A DNA stretch of 64,000 bases. It comes from Desulfobacterales bacterium. GTDB lineage: Bacteria > Desulfobacterota > Desulfobacteria > Desulfobacterales > UBA11574. Both the position numbers and the translations under genes were made by a program. The stretch lies in contig JAQYVT010000003.1 of assembly GCA_030145345.1 (NCBI GenBank), positions 1 through 64,000 on the forward strand. The letters are read 5' to 3'. Shown in pieces: positions 29,777 through 38,066 of the stretch; position 1 is the first letter of the stretch, and every line of letters begins with the position of its first letter. The notes under the pieces are model-generated. The model was given only the letters and a program-made list of their open reading frames with translations, did no database searches and had not been told where the DNA came from.

Positions 29777-29829
29777 TTAAATTTAGGCATTTTAGATCAT
29801 TTTAGGCAATTTAGGCAATTTAGGCATTT
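29777..29829. repeat. inverted short-unit array, S23 element copy 3 (right)
   Basis: aaatttaggcattttagatcattttaggcaatttaggcaatttaggcattt. Confidence 0.8.
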
Positions 29830-29895
29830 CAACTCGAGATGCTTTACCGGACTATCTATATTAGACAATACCAACAAGCATATAAAGGGGATAAT

Positions 29896-31071
29896 ATGAA
29901 AGAAGCAGTCATTGTGAGTGCAGTGAGAACGCCGTTGGGGAGTTTCAATGGTTCTTTGGGCAGTATGGGAGCCAACGATCTGGGGGCTGTGGTGATTGAA
30001 GCGGCGGTTGAACGTGCCGGAATAAAAAAAGATCATGTCAATGAAGTGATAATGGGAATGGTTCTTCCGTGCGGCTGCGGCCAAAATCCTGCCAGACAGG
30101 CAGCCGTTAAGGCCAATATGCCCTATGACGTTGAATGCATCACGGTAAACAAGGTCTGCGGCTCCGCCTTAAAGGCGGTCATGCTGGCGGCCCAGGCCGT
30201 TCAGGTCGGGGATGCGGATGTCGTGGTTGCCGGGGGGATGGAAAACATGAGCAGGGCCCCGTATTATCTTGAAAAAGGTCGTTTTGGATATCGCATGGGA
30301 CCGGGCAAGATCGAAGACCATATGGTTCATGACGGGCTCTGGGATATTGTCAACGATTTTCACATGGGGATTTCAAACGAACTGTGTTCGGAGCGGTATA
30401 ACGTCAGCCGTGAAGACCAGGATCGTTATGCTGCCGAATCCTATCGTCGCGCCCTTGAAGCCATCCGAGCAGGACGGTTCAAAAATGAAATTGTTTCCGT
30501 TGAAATCCCTCAGCGTAAAGGTGATTCTGTCATTTTTGATGAGGATGAATGCCCCCGTGAGACGACGTTCGAAAACTTGTCAAAAATGAAGCCTGCATTT
30601 AAAAAGGATGGCAGGGGAACGGCCGGCAACGCGTCCATCATCAGCGACGGTGCTGCAGCGGTGGTGGTCATGTCCAAAGACAAAGCCGAAGAATTGGGCT
30701 GTGAGATCATGGCGACCATCGGTGCCCAGGCATCATTTGGCATGGACATGAAATACCTGCTGGTGGCGACCATTTGGGCCATTCCCAAGTGTTTGAAAAA
30801 AGAGGGAATTTCCATAGAGGATGTCGATCTTTTCGAGATCAACGAAGCTTTCAGCGGTTCGACGGTGGCGGTGCTGCGAACCCTTGAACTGGATCCTTCC
30901 AAGGTTAATGTGAACGGCGGAAGCGTTTCGTTGGGTCATCCCATCGGTGCAAGCGGATGCCGCGTGCTGGTGACCCTCTTATATGAAATGATACGCCAGG
31001 ACAAAAACGTCGGGGTCGCGTCCCTGTGCCTGGGCGGCGGTGAAGGGGTTGCCCTGGTGGTGAAAAGATAA
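29896..31071 (+). CDS. thiolase / acetyl-CoA C-acyltransferase
   Basis: NKVCGSALKAVMLAAQAV; GGMENMSRAPYYL; NEAFSGSTVAV; GGSVSLGHPIGASGCR; CLGGGEGVALVV. Confidence 0.96.
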   Translation: MKEAVIVSAVRTPLGSFNGSLGSMGANDLGAVVIEAAVERAGIKKDHVNEVIMGMVLPCGCGQNPARQAAVKANMPYDVECITVNKVCGSALKAVMLAAQAVQVGDADVVVAGGMENMSRAPYYLEKGRFGYRMGPGKIEDHMVHDGLWDIVNDFHMGISNELCSERYNVSREDQDRYAAESYRRALEAIRAGRFKNEIVSVEIPQRKGDSVIFDEDECPRETTFENLSKMKPAFKKDGRGTAGNASIISDGAAAVVVMSKDKAEELGCEIMATIGAQASFGMDMKYLLVATIWAIPKCLKKEGISIEDVDLFEINEAFSGSTVAVLRTLELDPSKVNVNGGSVSLGHPIGASGCRVLVTLLYEMIRQDKNVGVASLCLGGGEGVALVVKR

Positions 31072-31075
31072 GGAG

Positions 31076-31933
31076 ATGAGTATGGACATCAAAACATTCG
31101 GCGTTGTGGGCGCGGGTCAGATGGGGAACGGCATCGCTCAAGTTGCCGCAATGAGCGGCCTTGATGTGATCATGAGCGACATCGCCGCTGAATTTGTAGA
31201 GCGGGGCCTTGAAATCATCCAGAAGAACCTGCACCGCGGTGTTGAAAAAGGGAAAGTGACCGTTGAAACGATGAATGGTGTTCTGGGAAGAATCACCGCC
31301 AGCGTTGACATCGAGGATATGGCATCTGCCGATTTTGTGGTAGAGGCCGCCACCGAGCATGAACCGATCAAGTTTCAAATATTCGAAGATCTGGATCGAA
31401 TCTGTGCATCGCAGGTGATTCTGGCGACCAATACATCGTCTATTCCCATCGGAAGGGTTGCAGCCCATACAAAACGGCCGGATAAAATTATCGGGATGCA
31501 TTTTATGAATCCTGCCCCGGTGATGAAGCTGGTCGAGGTGATCCGGGCACTGGCAACCTCGGAGGAAACGTTTAAAACAACCTGGGACCTGGCCGTTCGG
31601 TTCGGCAAAACACCGGCCGAAGCAAACGATTATCCCGGCTTTATCGCCAACCGGATTCTCATGCCCATGATCAACGAGGCGGTTTATTGTCTGTACCAGG
31701 ACGTTGGGTCCCGGGAAGATATCGACACCGTCATGAAACTGGGTGCGAATCATCCCATGGGCCCGCTGGCACTGGCGGATCTCATCGGCCTGGATACCTG
31801 CCTTGCAATTATGGATACCCTTTTCGATGGATTTAAAGATTCAAAATACCGCCCCTGTCCGCTGCTTCGGAAATACGTGGAGGCCGGATGGCTGGGCAGA
31901 AAGACGGGTCGGGGATTCTATGAATACCCATAA
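31076..31933 (+). CDS. 3-hydroxybutyryl-CoA dehydrogenase
   Basis: FGVVGAGQMGNGIAQVAAMSGLDV; IGMHFMNPAPVMKLVEVIRA; GANHPMGPLALADLIGLDT. Confidence 0.96.
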   Translation: MSMDIKTFGVVGAGQMGNGIAQVAAMSGLDVIMSDIAAEFVERGLEIIQKNLHRGVEKGKVTVETMNGVLGRITASVDIEDMASADFVVEAATEHEPIKFQIFEDLDRICASQVILATNTSSIPIGRVAAHTKRPDKIIGMHFMNPAPVMKLVEVIRALATSEETFKTTWDLAVRFGKTPAEANDYPGFIANRILMPMINEAVYCLYQDVGSREDIDTVMKLGANHPMGPLALADLIGLDTCLAIMDTLFDGFKDSKYRPCPLLRKYVEAGWLGRKTGRGFYEYP

Positions 31934-31942
31934 GGAGGCGTT

Positions 31943-32494
31943 ATGGCTAAGAAGAAGGCCGAGGCTCTGGCTCCGGTCGGGAAGAAGATAAAGAAGGAGC
32001 GGTTAAAGAAAAAAATGACCCTTGATCGTGTGGCCAATGAAACCGGTTTTTCCATCGATTATCTAAAAGAAATCGAGAGCGGCAAAAAGATTCCGCCGGT
32101 GGGAGCGCTTTTGCAGATTGCCAAGGCGTTGGAGATCGATTCGGGCTTTTTCCTCAGAGAACAGGAGTCGAGCTTGAGGCGTCGTATCAAGGCATACACA
32201 AAACGCACCGAAAATTATGCCTATACAACCCTGACGCCCGGGGCGGAGAATAAACATTTGAAGGCGTTCAAAGTCTCGATTGACGCTATGCAGGATCACA
32301 AAGGCGTGGGATATCAGCACGAGGGTGAAGAGTTCGTCTATGTACTGGCCGGAAAAGTGGAAGTGACGGTGGGGGATCATATCAATACCCTCGATGTCGG
32401 GGAATCTCTTCATTTCAACTCGGGAATACGGCATAAATTGACAAATATCGGAGAAGAAAAAGCAGAGATGCTGGTCATAATTTACGGGCCGTAG
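31943..32494 (+). CDS. XRE-family HTH / cupin regulator
   Basis: IKKERLKKKMTLDRVANETGFSIDYLKEIESGKKIPPVGALLQIAKAL; C-term YQHEGEEFVYVLAGKVEVTVGD. Confidence 0.93.
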   Translation: MAKKKAEALAPVGKKIKKERLKKKMTLDRVANETGFSIDYLKEIESGKKIPPVGALLQIAKALEIDSGFFLREQESSLRRRIKAYTKRTENYAYTTLTPGAENKHLKAFKVSIDAMQDHKGVGYQHEGEEFVYVLAGKVEVTVGDHINTLDVGESLHFNSGIRHKLTNIGEEKAEMLVIIYGP

Positions 32495-32619
32495 CCTTGA
32501 GAACTTAGGGTTCAATTTTCCGCGTTGTGTGCTGCAGAGATTCGAAATTTAGGAGAATTGCCGCGTTTTGTTAAATCGCGTAAACGAATTTATTTTGAAA
32601 CTGTTAAAAGGAATAATCG

Positions 32620-33786
32620 ATGTCTTTTGCGCTGACGGATGAACAGATCATGATTCAGACCATGGCCAGGGAGTTTTCGAGGAAAGTCGTTGCGCCGACC
32701 GCTGCGGAACGCGATAAGACCAAGGAATTTCCGGCTGAAAATCTTAAAAAGATGGGAGAACTGGGGCTTATGGGAATGATGGTTCCGTTTGAATACGAAG
32801 GGTCCGGTGCCGACACGGTGAGTTATGTCCTGGCCCTTTCCGAAATTGCCTATTCCTGTGCTTCAACGGCAGTGGTGATGTCGGTTCACAATTCCATTGT
32901 CTGTGAAAGCATCTACCGGTTGGGAACCGAGATGCAGAAGGAAAAATTTTTAAAACCGCTTTGTACGGGAGATATCATCGGCGCCTTTGCCATGACCGAA
33001 CCCCATGCCGGGTCAGATCCTGTCCGGCAGTCGACCACCGCTGTCCGAAAAGGTGATGCGTACATTATCAATGGTACAAAACGGTTTATCACATCCGGAA
33101 AGAATGCCGGATTGGTTATTGTTACGGCCATCACCGATGAAGCACAGCGTCACCACGGTATCAGTGCATTTATCGTTGAGAAAGACACCCCCGGATTAAT
33201 GGTGGGAAATGAGGAAGATAAAATGGGTCTCCGTGCTTCCGATACCACAGACCTAATCTTTAACGATTGCATCGTCCCTGCTGAAAACAGATTGGGAAAT
33301 GAGGGAGACGGTTTTAAAATCGCCATGAAAGCGTTGGACGGCGGGCGCATCGGTATCGCGGCCCAGTCGGTGGGGGTGGCCCAGGCGGCATTCGATGCTG
33401 CCGTGAAGTATGCTAAAAAAAGAGAGCAGTTCGGGCAGCCGATTTCGAAATTTCAGGGTCTGCGCTGGATGATTGCGGACATGGCCACAGAAATAGAAGC
33501 CGCACGGCAGTTAATGCTTTCAGCCGCCGCCATGAAAGACAGGGGCGAAAAATTTATCGCACAGGCGTCCATGGCCAAGCTTTTTGCCTCTGAAATGGTC
33601 AACCGGGTGACTGCAAAAGCGCTGCAGATGCATGGCGGGTATGGATTTATTAAAGACTATCCGGTTGAACGTTTTTACAGGGATGCCCGGGTTTTTACAA
33701 TTTATGAGGGAACTTCGGAGATTCAGAGAGTGGTCATCTCCAACCACATATTAAAGGACAAGCGCCGTCCTTCACACGGATCCTGA
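32620..33786 (+). CDS. acyl-CoA dehydrogenase (short/butyryl-CoA type)
   Basis: FAMTEPHAGSDPVRQSTTAV; YAKKREQFGQPISKFQGLRWMIADM; YEGTSEIQRVVISNHIL. Confidence 0.96.
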   Translation: MSFALTDEQIMIQTMAREFSRKVVAPTAAERDKTKEFPAENLKKMGELGLMGMMVPFEYEGSGADTVSYVLALSEIAYSCASTAVVMSVHNSIVCESIYRLGTEMQKEKFLKPLCTGDIIGAFAMTEPHAGSDPVRQSTTAVRKGDAYIINGTKRFITSGKNAGLVIVTAITDEAQRHHGISAFIVEKDTPGLMVGNEEDKMGLRASDTTDLIFNDCIVPAENRLGNEGDGFKIAMKALDGGRIGIAAQSVGVAQAAFDAAVKYAKKREQFGQPISKFQGLRWMIADMATEIEAARQLMLSAAAMKDRGEKFIAQASMAKLFASEMVNRVTAKALQMHGGYGFIKDYPVERFYRDARVFTIYEGTSEIQRVVISNHILKDKRRPSHGS

Positions 33787-33868
33787 GTCACGTTTAACCC
33801 TTTTTAAAAAAATGTCGTATTCAGATAATCCGGTTTTTAAACGGTCAAGCTTCACCCATTCACGGGTG

Positions 33869-34351
33869 TTATTCTTTGAAAATTTTGGCCGCCAGATCAA
33901 TATCTTCCGGACAAAACACAAAAAGGCATTTTTCATCGGATGACGAAACCGTTCCGTAAACGTAGTTGATGTTGATGCCTTCTTTTCCAAACTTATTTGC
34001 CACGTCTGCAAGCGAACCCGGTTTGTTTTCAAGCTCAAGGGTCATCACCGGCATAATATCGAAAAGGTAATCATTTTTTGACAACAGATCGATGGCCTTG
34101 TCCGTCTGATCGACAATCATCCGGATCAGAGCGAAGTGGGCCGAGTCCTTCCGTATGGAATTATAGCTGGCAACCGAAGCGATCCGCTTTATGGATTTCC
34201 CCCGGGCTTCAAAAAGATTCTGCACATAACTCGATGCGTCTTGTATGGTGAGCGCATCGATGTTGATGCGCTCGTCTGAAAACAGTGACGCCAGTTTCCC
34301 AAGTTCTCCGGGAACGTTTTTCAAAAATAGTGATATTTCGGTCCTGACCAT
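33869..34351 (-). CDS. ACT-domain protein (tandem ACT)
   Basis: EISLFLKNVPGELGKLASLFSDERINIDALTI and MTLELENKPGSLADVANKFGKEGININYVYG. Confidence 0.88.
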   Translation of the reverse strand: MVRTEISLFLKNVPGELGKLASLFSDERINIDALTIQDASSYVQNLFEARGKSIKRIASVASYNSIRKDSAHFALIRMIVDQTDKAIDLLSKNDYLFDIMPVMTLELENKPGSLADVANKFGKEGININYVYGTVSSSDEKCLFVFCPEDIDLAAKIFKE

Positions 34352-34450
34352 CGTATGCTCCTACTTTTTAGCGTTTAAAAGAACCGTATGGCTGTTATTA
34401 AGAATGTCATAAGCAAAATAAAATTTTAAGTCAACCACCATAAATTATTT

Positions 34451-34684
34451 GTAGGCGTTCACGGGTTCAAAGGTTCAGGGGTTCAAGGTTCTATTCTTGT
34501 CCCCGGACTGCATTTGGGATGCGTATTTACGAGAAAAGCGTCAGTTTCGTCAGTTCTAATCCAAAATTTGAAGCTAAATTGGCAATTACTTGGGAAAATG
34601 AACATTTGTAACGAGGACTTCAGATCTTCATGCCTTCTTTGTCCTTAACCCTGAACGTTGAACCCTGAACCTGTGCACGGTTAC
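34451..34684 (+). repeat. GGTTCARG-terminated dispersed element, copy A
   Basis: ~230-bp element ending in inverted arrays (gggttcaaaggttcaggggttcaagg ... ccttaaccctgaacgttgaaccctgaacctgt). Confidence 0.85.
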
Positions 34685-34691
34685 AATTATT

Positions 34692-35360
34692 TTATTCAAG
34701 AAATCCTACGGAGAAGGCCAAAGTGAATTGGCCGATGTAATAAAGGGGCAGGCCGACGAGCCGATTGAAAAATTCTTTTTTCAAAAAGCGATCCCGGGCC
34801 ACAAACACGTCGGAAATGTAGAAGAGGAAAGCACCGCTAAAAACCATTCGGCGTCCCGATACCGTCAGGCATGAATTGTCTAAAACCGACCATGCTCCGG
34901 AAAGCATCACGGTGATGACGATGCAGTAAAGCAGAACCGGTGTTTTCATTGCCCCCAAATGGGGTTTGAGCCAGAAATAGATCCTGCTGCTGATACACAG
35001 AACGATGATAGATCCTCCCCATGTCCACGCACCGGGATGGGCCACATGGAAAAAACCGAATATATAAGAAACATGCCCCAGCAAAAAAGAGATCAGACCC
35101 CAAAGAAACATTTTTTCCTGCTGAAAGGCCAGGCAGACATCTCCAACCAGGCATAACAGCAGCCCCGCAAGGAGAAATCGATAATAATGGGTAATCGGGT
35201 GAGGCTGAACCAGAACTGCAAGGATAAAAAGCGATGATAGGAGTGTTTTGGCCGGCAGCAGACCTTTTTTATTTTGACTGTTTTCGTAGTGAAGCAGTAC
35301 CGTCAGAAGGATTATCGCTGTAAGGACGATCAGAAGATTGAATATTTTTTTCGATAAAAT
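34692..35360 (-). CDS. YhhN-family integral membrane protein (lysoplasmalogenase-like), apparent AUU start
   Basis: YhhN-like reading frame continues upstream of M at 35111: ...GLLPAKTLLSSLFILAVLVQPHPITHYYRFLLAGLLLCLVGDVCLAFQQEKMFLWG; no ATG/GTG/TTG before the upstream stop; ATT overlaps the preceding TAA. Confidence 0.75.
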   Translation of the reverse strand: MLSKKIFNLLIVLTAIILLTVLLHYENSQNKKGLLPAKTLLSSLFILAVLVQPHPITHYYRFLLAGLLLCLVGDVCLAFQQEKMFLWGLISFLLGHVSYIFGFFHVAHPGAWTWGGSIIVLCISSRIYFWLKPHLGAMKTPVLLYCIVITVMLSGAWSVLDNSCLTVSGRRMVFSGAFLFYISDVFVARDRFLKKEFFNRLVGLPLYYIGQFTLAFSVGFLE

Positions 35361-36145
35361 TAAGATTTACGGGATTTCTTACGATCGAGACAATTGATTA
35401 AAAATTTCTGCCACACTGCGAAATATTCGTTTCCGCCCACCAGATAGGTATCATTGTGGTCTGCGCCCGGGATTTCATAAAAATCCTTGGGAGACGAGGC
35501 TTTTTCAAACAGACGACGGGCCATTAAAACCGGAATGGTCTGATCAAATTGTCCATGGACGAACAGAACGGGTGATTTAACATTTTCGATCAAGGATAGA
35601 CTGTCATATTTGACGGTCGATGTCGGCTGCGGTGCAAAAAAAGGGAAATAGCGTTTCATCATATCGTCCGTTGACGTGAATGCGGCTTCCAGAATGACCC
35701 CCAGACAGTCTTCTCGGCTGGCGATATCGACGGCCAGGGCGGTTCCCAGGGACCGACCGAACAGCAATACAGATGAGGCTTTAAACCCCCTGTCTCGGAT
35801 CAGGTATTGAAATGCCCCGTGGGCGTCTGAGAAAGTCCCGGCCTTGGATATTTCCCCTTGGCTCAGGCCGTATTCGCGGTAATCAAAAATGAAGATCGGA
35901 ATCTGAAGGGCATCGTGAAGCTTTTTAAGATTGTGCAGCCGGTGACTGATATTTCCCGCATTGCCATGAAACCACAGAAGTACCGCACGCGTATCCGGAC
36001 CGTGCACCAACCAGCCGTGCAGACGGGTGCCGTCCTGTGCCGAAAAGAACACATCTTCATAGTCGTCCAATCGGTAATCTTTGGGAGTGGCTTCGATGAC
36101 GTTATCCGGGAAAAATACAATACCTTTTTCAGACATAATATCCAT
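35360..36145 (-). CDS. alpha/beta hydrolase
   Basis: LLWFHGNAGNISHRL; LLFGRSLGTALAVDIA; PVLFVHGQFDQTIP; ADHNDT. Confidence 0.93.
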   Translation of the reverse strand: MDIMSEKGIVFFPDNVIEATPKDYRLDDYEDVFFSAQDGTRLHGWLVHGPDTRAVLLWFHGNAGNISHRLHNLKKLHDALQIPIFIFDYREYGLSQGEISKAGTFSDAHGAFQYLIRDRGFKASSVLLFGRSLGTALAVDIASREDCLGVILEAAFTSTDDMMKRYFPFFAPQPTSTVKYDSLSLIENVKSPVLFVHGQFDQTIPVLMARRLFEKASSPKDFYEIPGADHNDTYLVGGNEYFAVWQKFLINCLDRKKSRKS

Positions 36146-36329
36146 CCTTGACGAATTTTACGAAAAAATAGCCTTATCTTCCTGATCTGTCAAGGAATAT
36201 GCGCTTAAGGCTTAACCGTGAAAGCCCATGGACCTCAAAAAACAAGAATCTTTACAAGTTGCCAATATTGTGCGATAACGTCGAAAATGGTCTTTCTCCC
36301 CACATTAAGACAATTGGATTATCGCTTCT

Positions 36330-38033
36330 ATGCTCCGAGAACTCTCCATTAGAAACTTTGCCATCATCGACGACCTCCAGATATTCTTTTCAGAGGGGCT
36401 GGCCATCTTGAGTGGTGAGACCGGCGCCGGGAAATCCATCATCATCAATGCCGTCAATCTTCTCCTCGGCAGCCGAGCGACGGCAAAACTCATTCGTACC
36501 GGTTACGAAACAGCAGAACTCGAAGCATTGTTTCAAATCAAAAAACAAAGCCCCATTGTAAAAATCATGAAAGACAACGGGTACAATCCTGAAGAAGGGC
36601 TGTTGATCAGAAGGATTATTTCCCGAAAGGACCGACACCGGATTTATATCAATGGACGTCTTACCACCATTGGGATACTGAATCTTATCACCGAAAATCT
36701 GGCCAGTATATCCGGGCAGCATGCTCATCAGGGGTTGTTAAAGGAAGACCAGCAGCTGGCAATCATCGATCAATTTGGCGGGTTGACGGCTGTGCGTGAG
36801 AAAGTATCCAGGTGTTTTCATGAAATCGTTCCGCTGATTCGGAAATTGAATAACCTGAAGCATAAAAGAGACCGGCAGGCGGAACACATACAGCTGATCG
36901 AATTCCAGCAAAAAGAGATCCGGCAAGCAACGGTAACACTCGGAGAAGATACCGCCCTGGAACAAGAACGGACACGCCTGAAAAACAGCGAAGCACTTTT
37001 CCAGGCCGTCCAGGGTGGCATCGAAATGCTTTATGATTCACAGGGCGCTGCTGTTGAAGGCCTTTTGGCCGTGAAGAAAGATCTTGACAAGGCTTCGACC
37101 CTAGATCCCCTGCTTGCGCCAAAGGCGGAGCGTATCGCTGAAGCAGCTTTTCATCTTGAAGATATTGCGGATGAACTTAGAAGGTATTTGAAAAACATAC
37201 AGATGGACGAAAGCCGTCTGGATACGGTCGAAGAACGACTTGACACCCTCGTTAAGCTGAAGCGCAAATACGGAGGATCGCTGGAGGCCGTTCTTTTACG
37301 GTTTGAATCCATCGATCATGAGCTTTCGGAGATGGAAAATTTATCCGGGGATATCGCCGATACCGAAAAAAAGCTTTTTGAACTGCATGGCAAATTGACC
37401 GAACTGACCCATAAACTCTCCAGGGATAGGAAAAAAACAGCAAAAACACTGGCCCAAAAAGTAGAAAAAGAACTGACCTCCCTTAAGATGCCTCACACAA
37501 AGTTTGAAATATCGTTTCGAACCCTGCCGGCGGATGAAGATGCCGATCCGTATCTTACCATCGAAGAACAAACCGTCTTCGAAACCGGGATCGACCAAGC
37601 AACCTTCCGGATTGCTCCGAATGTGGGGGAACCGCTGAAACCGCTTTCCAGCATTGTTTCAGGCGGCGAACTGTCGAGAGTGGTGCTCGCTTTAAAGGCC
37701 ATATTGGCCGAAACAGAAGCAGTGGAGGCCATTGTGTTTGATGAAGTTGATGCTGGAATCGGGGGGAGTGTGGCCGAGGTTGTCGGCAAAAAACTGTCCT
37801 CTCTTGCCCGTCATCACCAGGTCATCTGCATCACCCATTTGCCTCAGATTGCCAAATTTGGCGATCATCATTTTAGGATTTCAAAGCGGATTTCAAATGG
37901 AAGAACCCGCACCACCATCAAACGACTCAGTGAAACAGAACGCGTTAAGGAGATCGCCCGGATGCTGGGGGGTGAAAAAATAACCCGAGCCACGCTGGAT
38001 CATGCCCATGAGATGCTGGGCAAAAGAAACTAA
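36330..38033 (+). CDS. recN: DNA repair protein RecN
   Basis: MLRELSIRNFAIIDDLQIFFSEGLAILSGETGAGKSIIINAVNLLLG; ISGQHAHQGLL; VFDEVDAGIGGSVAEVVGKKL. Confidence 0.97.
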   Translation: MLRELSIRNFAIIDDLQIFFSEGLAILSGETGAGKSIIINAVNLLLGSRATAKLIRTGYETAELEALFQIKKQSPIVKIMKDNGYNPEEGLLIRRIISRKDRHRIYINGRLTTIGILNLITENLASISGQHAHQGLLKEDQQLAIIDQFGGLTAVREKVSRCFHEIVPLIRKLNNLKHKRDRQAEHIQLIEFQQKEIRQATVTLGEDTALEQERTRLKNSEALFQAVQGGIEMLYDSQGAAVEGLLAVKKDLDKASTLDPLLAPKAERIAEAAFHLEDIADELRRYLKNIQMDESRLDTVEERLDTLVKLKRKYGGSLEAVLLRFESIDHELSEMENLSGDIADTEKKLFELHGKLTELTHKLSRDRKKTAKTLAQKVEKELTSLKMPHTKFEISFRTLPADEDADPYLTIEEQTVFETGIDQATFRIAPNVGEPLKPLSSIVSGGELSRVVLALKAILAETEAVEAIVFDEVDAGIGGSVAEVVGKKLSSLARHHQVICITHLPQIAKFGDHHFRISKRISNGRTRTTIKRLSETERVKEIARMLGGEKITRATLDHAHEMLGKRN

Positions 38034-38066
38034 GTCCTAAACTGAGCCTTTCAAGATTATAATACG

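Noticed and set aside
29581-29790. 69-aa minus-strand ORF (SRHAGLDPASRNHLLLMMFWIPAFAGMT)
   Set aside because: Translation of a known-type dispersed palindromic repeat plus antisense of the S23 remnant, not a gene.
30905-31753. 282-aa minus-strand ORF
   Set aside because: Antisense to a clear 3-hydroxybutyryl-CoA dehydrogenase; composition is a codon-shadow artefact.
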